Part shown: piece by piece, positions 15,080 through 20,930 of the stretch
Position numbering within the stretch: the first letter of the stretch is position 1
Layout of the letters: each line of letters starts with the position of its first letter
Origin: Galactobacter sp.
GTDB taxonomy: Bacteria > Actinomycetota > Actinomycetes > Actinomycetales > Micrococcaceae
Length of the DNA: 23,186 bases
Assembly: GCF_022712295.1 (NCBI RefSeq)
Contig: NZ_JALAGT010000079.1
Span: 1 to 23,186, forward strand
Direction of reading: 5' to 3'
Notes under the pieces: model-generated
Told to the model about the DNA's origin: nothing
The model's input: only the letters and a program-made list of their open reading frames with translations
Database searches by the model: none
Translations under genes and position numbers: made by a program

Positions 15080-15304
15080 ATGAATATCCTGGCCGCTACC
15101 TCCGTCATCGCAGAGGCCGCCGAACACGAGGGCGGCAATGGCCTCATGTGGGGCTTCATCATCGGCGGGGGAATCATGCTCGGTTTCCTTGTCCTGCTGC
15201 TGATCACCGGCTCCTTCTCCGGCGCCTACAACCGCCATGAGGCCGGTGCAGACGTGGTGGATCCCTCGAAGCAGATCGGGTCCTTCGGCCCGAGCGAGCA
15301 CTGA
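15080..15304 (+). CDS. Small single-pass membrane protein, function unknown
   Basis: A 74-residue protein with one hydrophobic segment (about residues 21-45, GLMWGFIIGGGIMLGFLVLLLITG). A short His/Glu-containing N-terminal part precedes it, and a polar tail with YNRHEAGADVVDPS follows. The ATG has GAGGAG at 15065-15070. Small membrane proteins are common between proA and nadD in related actinobacteria, which supports a real gene, but I know no function. Its own promoter and structured leader suggest regulation separate from proA. nadD begins 14 bases after its stop and may depend on it for translation. Confidence 0.75.
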   Translation: MNILAATSVIAEAAEHEGGNGLMWGFIIGGGIMLGFLVLLLITGSFSGAYNRHEAGADVVDPSKQIGSFGPSEH

Positions 15305-15318
15305 GCAGTCGGTCACCT

Positions 15319-15936
15319 GTGAGCAACCGCCGTATAGGGGTGATGGGCGGGACCTTCGATCCCGTGCACCATGGCCACCTGGTGGCCGCCTCAGAGGTGG
15401 CCGCACGTTTCCAGCTGGACGAGGTCGTCTTCGTCCCTACGGGGCGTCCTTGGCAGAAGGAAGGCGTGGGTAAGCACGTCACCGGGTCCGAGCACCGCTA
15501 CCTGATGACGGTGATCGCGACGGCCTCCAACCCCCGCTTCACCGTCTCCAGGGTGGACATCGACCGTCCTGGACCCACCTTCACCATCGATACCTTGCGT
15601 GACCTGCGCGAGCAGCGGCCCGGCGACGAACTCTTCTTCATCACAGGGGCGGATGCCCTGGCGGCCATCTTGTCGTGGAAGGACGTGGACGAGCTCACCG
15701 AGCTGGCCACCTTCGTCGGTGTGACGCGCCCTGGACACGAGTTGAGCGACATGGGCATGAAGGATGTGCGATTGTTGGAGGTACCCGCCATGGCGATCTC
15801 CTCCACCGACTGCCGAGAGCGTGTCGCGGAGGGTTCGCCGGTTTGGTACCTGGTGCCAGACGGCGTGGTGCAGTACATCAACAAGTACCAGTTGTATCGG
15901 GGGCTTCCGGCCCCGGTGGGAGAGAGCCCGTCATGA
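15319..15936 (+). CDS. nadD: Nicotinate-nucleotide adenylyltransferase
   Basis: Converts nicotinate mononucleotide and ATP to deamido-NAD in NAD synthesis. The 205-residue product starts MSNRRIGVMGGTFDPVHHGHL, with the nucleotidyltransferase HxGH motif at residues 17-20 (HHGH) and ISSTDCR at 160-166. The GTG start at 15319 has no clear ribosome binding site, so translation may rely on ribosomes ending on the preceding gene. The next ATG is too late, as it falls within the GGTFDP motif. The stop overlaps the next gene as ATGA. Confidence 0.96.
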   Translation: MSNRRIGVMGGTFDPVHHGHLVAASEVAARFQLDEVVFVPTGRPWQKEGVGKHVTGSEHRYLMTVIATASNPRFTVSRVDIDRPGPTFTIDTLRDLREQRPGDELFFITGADALAAILSWKDVDELTELATFVGVTRPGHELSDMGMKDVRLLEVPAMAISSTDCRERVAEGSPVWYLVPDGVVQYINKYQLYRGLPAPVGESPS

Positions 15937-17318
15937 CGGATCCGCAGCGCCCCCTCACTCGACGTGAGGCCCGTGAGCTGCGGCGCGCCCAGGAAGGCGC
16001 CGCACAGCAGCAATCGGCCCAGCCTTCCAGCGGCACGCCTCAATCCGCGCCGAGCCTGAGCCCGAGCACGCCCGCGCCGCAACAGTCGGAACCCTCACCG
16101 CGTCAGACCGCGCAGCCCGAGACCACGCAACGTCCCGGTGCCGAACACCGCCATGGCCGACGCAGCGCGGGTCCGGTGAACGAGCTTGGGGCACCCACCG
16201 TCGCGTCGGCCGCCGGCGCCTCGCCGGCCGGTGCTCCGCGGCCCTCCCATGGTCGTCGCCGCGGAATCGGTCCGGTGGACGGCGGAGTGCGCCGGATCCC
16301 GAAGCTGGCACCGGAGTCCCCGAAACCGGATGTCTCGGATGAGGTGCCACCCGCGCCGCTTCCTCCCATCGCCGAACCGCCCGTTTCGAAGCCGGTGGCT
16401 CCGGAGTCCGAAGGCGGGCAGCCGCCCATCGCGGAGCCCCCTGCTCCGAAGCCCGCTCCTGCGCCGAAGGCGTCCCCGGAACCGGAGCCTGCCGCGGATC
16501 CCGAGGTGGACGACGACGCGACGCAGCTGGGTCTGCCGCCCATCGTTTCCGGTGGACGGGGCCAACCCGACAGTGTCTTCAAGCCGATTACGGCGCCCAC
16601 GCCGAAACCGGGGCAGGACTCCCGGCCGGAACCGACGCCTTCGGCCGAGTCGATGCCCGTTGCTCCGCCGCCACTGCCACCCGTGCCGCCTCAGGCTGCG
16701 GCGCAACCCGAGGCGCCCGAGCCTGCCACGCATTCCTATGATGTCGCGGAACTGAGCCGGTCCGCTCAGGCGGCCTTGTCCAGCCATGAGCCGAACCAGC
16801 TTCCCCCCGAGCGGATTGCCGAACTCGAGGAGGAGCGTCATCAGGTGCTGCGCAGCGCCTTGGACCGCGCTCACCAGCAGCGTGCTGCGACCGAGGCCCC
16901 GAGTGCGGCGTCGGCACAGCCGTCCTTCTCGGAACTGTTGGGCATCCAGCAGCGTGCCGCGGCTCCGTCGGTTCCCTCGGCACCGACCAAGGGCAGCCAG
17001 CGCAGGGCGGCCAAGCGCAGCGCGGAGCCCAAGCCCTTGGCACCGGCCGTTGCACCGCTCAACTCCCCTGAGCAGCGTCAGCTGGAGAACACCGGCCTGA
17101 TGGCTCCTGCCACGGACACCGTTCCTGTGGTGCTGTCCGCAGCGTCTGCCCGCAGTCAGGACGAAGCGGTCGAGCCGCTTCAGGCCCGACAAGCCCATGG
17201 GCTGGACCCGCTGGAATATCGCGTCTCCGGTGTGAACCGGACCAGGGCCGGTCTGGCCGTGGTGATCGGGTCAGTGGTGGTTGCCGCCGCTGCGGTGGTT
17301 CTCGCCATCAACCTCTGA
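15933..17318 (+). CDS. Pro/Ala-rich tail-anchored membrane protein, function unknown
   Basis: A 461-residue protein without a recognisable catalytic domain. The basic start, MTDPQRPLTRREARELRRAQ, resembles the cytoplasmic N-termini of several Micrococcales envelope proteins. Residues about 25-285 are low-complexity Pro/Ala/Ser/Glu sequence containing a repeated PPIAEPP-KP unit. A less biased stretch around residues 268-320 (SYDVAELSRSAQAAL, PPERIAELEEERHQVLRSALDRA) could be helical or coiled. One membrane segment ends the protein (about 439-460), so most of it should be cytoplasmic. The ATG overlaps the nadD stop, with GGGAG upstream. Its position between nadD and rsfS points to co-expression only. 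Function unknown. Confidence 0.8.
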   Translation: MTDPQRPLTRREARELRRAQEGAAQQQSAQPSSGTPQSAPSLSPSTPAPQQSEPSPRQTAQPETTQRPGAEHRHGRRSAGPVNELGAPTVASAAGASPAGAPRPSHGRRRGIGPVDGGVRRIPKLAPESPKPDVSDEVPPAPLPPIAEPPVSKPVAPESEGGQPPIAEPPAPKPAPAPKASPEPEPAADPEVDDDATQLGLPPIVSGGRGQPDSVFKPITAPTPKPGQDSRPEPTPSAESMPVAPPPLPPVPPQAAAQPEAPEPATHSYDVAELSRSAQAALSSHEPNQLPPERIAELEEERHQVLRSALDRAHQQRAATEAPSAASAQPSFSELLGIQQRAAAPSVPSAPTKGSQRRAAKRSAEPKPLAPAVAPLNSPEQRQLENTGLMAPATDTVPVVLSAASARSQDEAVEPLQARQAHGLDPLEYRVSGVNRTRAGLAVVIGSVVVAAAAVVLAINL

Positions 17319-17424
17319 ACCCTCACTCGCTGACGGTTCAACGGCCGCGGGTACCGGCCAACTGTTTCTTCACCAGCGCCCAGGCGCTACGTTTTCTCTC
17401 ATCAGACAAGATTTCGAGGTCCTC

Positions 17425-17820
17425 ATGACACTTCCCGCCATCGTCTCCGATCGGGTTCTCACCGCCGCACGCGCCGCTCAGGAGAAAGTGGGGGAGAACA
17501 TCGTGGCCTTCGAAGTGGGGGAGCGATTGGGTCTGGCAGACATCTTCCTGATCGTCTCCGGTGGTTCCGAGCGTCAGGTCGAAGCCATTGCCGAGGAGAT
17601 CGAGGAGCAGCTGCGTCTGCAGCATGCGGACCACCCGCTGCGCCGGGAGGGCAAGGGCAACGGCCACTGGGTGCTGTTGGACTACGGCGACATCGTGGTA
17701 CACGTCCAGCACCCGGAAGACCGCGCCTTCTACGCCTTGGATCGACTGTGGTCGGATTGCCCGCAGTTCGATCTGAGCGAGGCGCTGGCGCAGCCCTCCG
17801 GGGCCACTCAGAGCAACTGA
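17425..17820 (+). CDS. rsfS: Ribosomal silencing factor RsfS
   Basis: Binds ribosomal protein L14 and blocks subunit joining when nutrients are low. The 131-residue product has the RsfS core: ADIFLIVSGGSERQVEAIAEEIEE, then REGKGNGHWVLLDYGDIVVHVQHPEDRAFYALDRLW. I chose ATG 17425 because GAGGT lies just upstream and the family begins there; the frame is open to 17281 but that part is unrelated. In the 106-base gap, TTTCTT (17365-17370) and TACGTT (17388-17393), 17 apart, could be its own promoter. It converges on poxB with a 4-base gap. Confidence 0.96.
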   Translation: MTLPAIVSDRVLTAARAAQEKVGENIVAFEVGERLGLADIFLIVSGGSERQVEAIAEEIEEQLRLQHADHPLRREGKGNGHWVLLDYGDIVVHVQHPEDRAFYALDRLWSDCPQFDLSEALAQPSGATQSN

Positions 17821-17824
17821 CGGC

Positions 17825-19549
17825 TCAGAACAGCTGACGCCAGTTGGTGCTGGCGAGGTCCAGCAGTTCGTCTCCGCGCCCTGAGAGGACGGAGCGCAGC
17901 GCGTAGAGCGCGAACCCCTTGGCCTGCTCCATGCCGATCTTCGGTGGGAGCGTGAGCTCCTGCCGACCCGTGTGGACGTCCACGAGCGTGGGGCCGTCGT
18001 AGGCAAAGGCTTCCTTGAGCACATCGTCGAGCTGACTCGATTCGGTGACGGTGAAGCCCTTGACGCCGCACGCCTCGGCGATGGCGGCGAAGTCCGGGTT
18101 GTCCAAGTCGGTGCCGTAGGTGACGAAGCCGGCAGCCTTCATCTCAAGCTCCACGAAGTTCAACGAGGAGTTGTTGAAGACCACCACGTTGACCGGCAGC
18201 TTGGACTGCTTGAGGGTGATGAGATCACCCAAGAGCATGGCCAGGCCGCCGTCTCCGGACAGGGTCACGATCTGCCGGGACGGGTCCACGCTCGAGGCGC
18301 CGATGGCATGGGGGACGGCATTGGCCATGGAACCGTGGTTGAAGGAGCCGATGATGCGGCGCTTGCCGTTCATGGTCAGGTACCGCGCGGCGTAGACCAC
18401 CGGGGAACCCACGTCCGGGATGAACACCGCGTCGTCGTCGGCCAGGGTGTCGATGCGCTGTGCCACGTACTGCGGGTGCAAGGCGTGCTTCTTCCTGGCC
18501 GGGGTGGCCAGGTCATCCAGCTTCTCGCGGGTGGAACGGTAGTGCTTGAGAGCATCCTCGAGGTGGTTGCGCTTGGTCTTGCGGGTCAGCAAGGGTTGCA
18601 GTGCGGCCGCGGTGTCCTTCACGGTGCCGACCAGGCCCATCGCCAGGGGTGCACGTCGGCCGAGCTGCGCGCCGTCGATGTCCACCTGCACCACTTTGGC
18701 GTCCTTGGGATAGAACTGTTGGTAGGGGAAGTCGGAGCCGAGCACCAGCACCACCTCGGACGCATCCATGGCGCGGTAGCCGGAGGCGAAGCCGAGGAGG
18801 CCGGTCATGCCGACGTCGAACGGGTTGTCGTACTCCACGTACTCCTTTCCGCGCAGGGCGTGGACCACGGGAGCCGCCAGGGTGTCAGCCAGCGCCACGA
18901 GTTCCTCGTGTGCCCCGGCGGCGCCTGCGCCGGCCAGGATGGTGATCTTCTGGGAGCTGTTGAGCAGCTTCGCCAGATCCGCGAGTTCATCATCGGACGG
19001 AAGGATCTTGGGCTCGGGGGCGGTGACGGTGGCCAGGTCCGAACTCACGGCATCCTGCAAGGCCACGTCGCCCGGGATCACCAGCACGGCGACGCCGCGT
19101 TTGGAGATGGCCTCCTGCATGGCGATACGCAAGAGCCGAGGCATCTGTTCCGGGTTGCTGACGAGTTCGGTGTAGACCGCGCACTCGCGGAAGAGGTCCT
19201 GCGGGTGCGTCTCCTGGAAGTAGTTGGATCCCACCTCGTCCGACGGGATCTGGGCCGCGATGGCGAGGACCGGCACGCGGGAGCGTTGGGCATCGAACAG
19301 GCCGTTGATCAGGTGCAGGTTGCCGGGCCCGCAGGAACCGGCGCACACGGCCAGGTCACCGGTGAGGGCGGCTTCCGCTGCAGCGGCGAAGGCTGCGGTC
19401 TCCTCGTGTCGCACATGCGACCACGTGAGCTTCTTGGAGGTCCGGATGGCGTCGGTGATGCCGTTGAGCGAGTCACCGGGTACTCCATAGACGCGTTTCA
19501 CCCCCTGCGCCGCGAGGGAATCGACGAGCTGCTTGGCCACTGTGGACAT
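17825..19549 (-). CDS. poxB: Pyruvate:quinone oxidoreductase (pyruvate oxidase)
   Basis: Peripheral membrane flavoenzyme that decarboxylates pyruvate to acetate and CO2 with thiamine diphosphate and FAD, giving electrons to quinone. Its 574 residues align almost end to end with E. coli PoxB (572). The catalytic glutamate is E50 in RHEETAAF. CAGSCGPGNLHLINGLFDAQR, the FAD-domain HALRGKEYVEYDNPFDVGMTGL and the thiamine motif GDGGLAML to VVFNNSSLNF are all present. The C-terminus (SGRGDELLDLASTNW) matches the E. coli membrane-binding segment. That closeness separates it from acetolactate synthases. The ATG at 19549 gives the expected start. No sigma-S-type element could be judged. Confidence 0.95.
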   Translation of the reverse strand: MSTVAKQLVDSLAAQGVKRVYGVPGDSLNGITDAIRTSKKLTWSHVRHEETAAFAAAAEAALTGDLAVCAGSCGPGNLHLINGLFDAQRSRVPVLAIAAQIPSDEVGSNYFQETHPQDLFRECAVYTELVSNPEQMPRLLRIAMQEAISKRGVAVLVIPGDVALQDAVSSDLATVTAPEPKILPSDDELADLAKLLNSSQKITILAGAGAAGAHEELVALADTLAAPVVHALRGKEYVEYDNPFDVGMTGLLGFASGYRAMDASEVVLVLGSDFPYQQFYPKDAKVVQVDIDGAQLGRRAPLAMGLVGTVKDTAAALQPLLTRKTKRNHLEDALKHYRSTREKLDDLATPARKKHALHPQYVAQRIDTLADDDAVFIPDVGSPVVYAARYLTMNGKRRIIGSFNHGSMANAVPHAIGASSVDPSRQIVTLSGDGGLAMLLGDLITLKQSKLPVNVVVFNNSSLNFVELEMKAAGFVTYGTDLDNPDFAAIAEACGVKGFTVTESSQLDDVLKEAFAYDGPTLVDVHTGRQELTLPPKIGMEQAKGFALYALRSVLSGRGDELLDLASTNWRQLF

Positions 19550-19748
19550 GTGTTCAGGCTCTTTCTGCAGGCTGTGGGCACCAAGGCTGGGCCCCTTCTC
19601 CCGGGCATCCTCGACCGGTCATACAAGTGCATCTCCAAGACTGCCCCGGAAGGCCCACGGGGGCAAGAATTCCCGACACGCCGGTGTGTGACGCAATCCG
19701 TCAGGGGTGTGAGATTCAATTTTTCTGTGGGTAGTACTCCGACGAGCT

Positions 19749-19825
19749 TGTGGAGAACTCGGGTGCTCACGTGGTCATATCCGCGTCCTCCCGCGGATGC
19801 CTTGGTCCACAGAGGTTGTGGACGA
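19749..19825. promoter_or_regulatory. Three DnaA-box-like sites upstream of the nrd operon
   Basis: TGTGGAGAA (19749-19757), TGGTCCACA (19803-19811) and TGTGGACGA (19817-19825) each match the actinobacterial DnaA box TTGTCCACA at eight of nine positions on one strand or the other. The last two form an inverted pair (GTCCACA/TGTGGAC, 5-base gap). DnaA controls nrd genes in E. coli; a role here is inferred. Confidence 0.4.
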
Positions 19826-19852
19826 ACGGTGGATGAACCACACGCGTGTAAG

Positions 19853-19911
19853 ACAGGATATGGGGGGTGAGGAGGGAATGTGCCACAAGATGTAGTGGTT
19901 GTGGTTAGTAT
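19853..19911 (+). promoter_or_regulatory. nrdHIE promoter with NrdR-type boxes
   Basis: CCACAAGATGTAGTGG (19883-19898) closely fits the 16-base NrdR box (ACACWATATATWGTGT type). A weaker match, ACAGGATATGGGGGGT (19853-19868), lies 30 bases upstream, near the three-turn spacing at which NrdR boxes pair. TAGTAT (19906-19911) is a likely -10, so the strong box covers the -35 region, as expected for NrdR repression. Confidence 0.55.
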
Positions 19912-19920
19912 GGAGGTGTT

Positions 19921-20068
19921 GAGGGCGTCGCAGCCCTCGATATCCTCCAGGGGTGAGGAACGAGGGGGAAACCCCGTCCCCAAACCCTGCAGGACCAAGA
20001 CTTCACCAGCTGAATTCCAGCCTGACACCAGTCATCACGCCGGCTGATCCCCACCCGTCAAGGACGGG
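19921..20068 (+). promoter_or_regulatory. Structured leader of the nrdHIE transcript
   Basis: From a start near 19918 the leader would be about 170 bases. Hairpins: GAGGGC/GCCCTC (19921-19926 with 19933-19938); GGGG-GAAA-CCCC (19964-19975), with a GNRA-type loop; and CCCGTC/GACGGG (20054-20059 with 20063-20068, loop AAG) just before the AAGGAG site. I recognise no known riboswitch. Confidence 0.35.
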
Positions 20069-20088
20069 ATCGAGAAGGAGAAAACGAC

Positions 20089-20325
20089 ATGTCCGTCACC
20101 GTCTACACCAAGCCCTCCTGCGTGCAGTGCAACGCCACCTACCGTGCTCTGGACCGTAAGGGCATCGAATACAAGAAGGTCGACATCTCCCAGGACCCTG
20201 CGGCCCTGGAGCGCATTCGCGACCTCGGCTTCATGCAGGCCCCCGTGGTCATCACGGAGAGCGATTGCTGGTCCGGTTTCCGCCCGGACAAGATCGAGGA
20301 GATCGCTGCCACCTCCGTGGCCTGA
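20089..20325 (+). CDS. nrdH: Glutaredoxin-like protein NrdH
   Basis: Redox protein that reduces the class Ib ribonucleotide reductase, itself reduced by thioredoxin reductase. The 78-residue product starts MSVTVYTKPSCVQCNATYRALD, with the redox pair C11-V-Q-C14, and contains the NrdH-type FMQAPVV and SDCWSGFRPDKI segments. AAGGAG at 20075-20080 sets the start. It is first in the nrdHIE unit, and its promoter carries the candidate NrdR box. Confidence 0.97.
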   Translation: MSVTVYTKPSCVQCNATYRALDRKGIEYKKVDISQDPAALERIRDLGFMQAPVVITESDCWSGFRPDKIEEIAATSVA

Positions 20326-20348
20326 TCACGCCACGAGTTCGTCAGTCA

Positions 20349-20383
20349 CGGGCGGAGCGCACCCTGTGGGTCCGTTCCGCCCG
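20349..20383 (+). promoter_or_regulatory. Compound hairpin between nrdH and nrdI
   Basis: CGGGCGGA (20349-20356) pairs exactly with TCCGCCCG (20376-20383), with an inner ACCC-TGT-GGGT stem (20361-20371). There is no T-run. It may partly attenuate transcription or protect the nrdH message, giving more NrdH than NrdIE. Confidence 0.5.
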
Positions 20384-20388
20384 CGCCA

Positions 20389-20424
20389 CACGCTTGGCCA
20401 GACAAGCACACTTGGCAAGACAAG
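20389..20424 (+). repeat. Tandem 18-base duplication before nrdI
   Basis: CACGCTTGGCCAGACAAG (20389-20406) is followed immediately by CACACTTGGCAAGACAAG (20407-20424), 16 of 18 bases identical. Each unit holds a small CTTG/CAAG inverted pair. The end of the second unit joins the AAGGAGG ribosome binding site of nrdI (20422-20428). Confidence 0.85.
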
Positions 20425-20438
20425 GAGGCACAGAGGAC

Positions 20439-20930
20439 ATGACCAGCTCAGCAGCACATGCCATAGCCCCGGACCAGACCAGTCAGCAGGGACCGCATCA
20501 TTACTCGGAACCGACCACGCAGTCCACTCAGGATCAACTGGTCTTCTTCTCCTCGATCTCAGGTAACACGCTGCGCTTTGTGCACAAGCTCGGGCGGGAC
20601 GCGGCCCGGATCCCGCTGCGCCGCAGCGAACCGGACCTGGTGACGGAGGCACCCTACGTTCTGGTCCTCCCCACCTACGGCGGGGAGAAGGGTGCGCACA
20701 CCATCCCGCCGCAGGTCCTCAACTTCCTGCGGAACCCGGCCAACCGGGAGCACCTTCGCGGTGTGATCGGTGCGGGCAACACCAACTTCGGCACCAGCTA
20801 CAACCTCGCGGCCCACAAGATCGCCGCCAAATTGGATGTTCCGGTGCTGTATCTCTTCGAACTGATGGGCACTCCCGAGGACGTGGCCCGCGTCAACCAA
20901 GGATTGGACGAGTTTTGGACACGTCAGTAG
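20439..20930 (+). CDS. nrdI: Class Ib ribonucleotide reductase flavodoxin NrdI
   Basis: Flavodoxin-like protein that supplies the oxidant for assembling the dimanganese-tyrosyl radical cofactor of NrdF. The 163-residue product has a polar N-terminal extension of about 33 residues. The flavin phosphate-binding loop FFSSISGNTLRFV follows, then LPTYGGEKGAHTIPPQVLNFL and GAGNTNFGTSYNLAA. I chose ATG 20439 for AAGGAGG at 20422-20428, although the spacing is rather long; the frame is open further upstream. It overlaps the start of nrdE by 16 bases. Confidence 0.95.
   Translation: MTSSAAHAIAPDQTSQQGPHHYSEPTTQSTQDQLVFFSSISGNTLRFVHKLGRDAARIPLRRSEPDLVTEAPYVLVLPTYGGEKGAHTIPPQVLNFLRNPANREHLRGVIGAGNTNFGTSYNLAAHKIAAKLDVPVLYLFELMGTPEDVARVNQGLDEFWTRQ

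Larger units (their letters stand above)
19550..20088. other. 539-base regulatory spacer between poxB and nrdH
   Basis: No convincing gene is seen; open frames crossing it have no family resemblance. The poxB side has a GC-rich inverted repeat (19642-19648 with 19658-19665) and TGACG/CGTCA (19689-19703). The middle has three DnaA-box-like sites (19749-19757, 19803-19811, 19817-19825). The nrd side has a strong NrdR-type box (19883-19898), a -10 (19906-19911) and a hairpin-rich leader running to nrdH. Confidence 0.7.

Noticed and set aside
17319..17424. TGAACC/GGTTCA inverted repeat (17316-17321 with 17335-17340) as a terminator before rsfS.
   Set aside because: Only six pairs with a 13-base loop and no supporting T-run; too weak to call.
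17972..19870. A 632-codon plus-strand frame antisense to poxB.
   Set aside because: Its sequence is rich in Gly/His/Val/Asp as expected from the reverse complement of a GC-rich gene. poxB matches E. coli PoxB almost end to end, so the antisense frame is not credible.
19921..20060. Possible cobalamin or ydaO-type riboswitch in the nrd leader, suggested by the GAAA-capped hairpin and G-rich blocks.
   Set aside because: I could not find the conserved core sequences of either class. The operon encodes a class Ib enzyme, which does not use B12. An Infernal search against Rfam would settle it.
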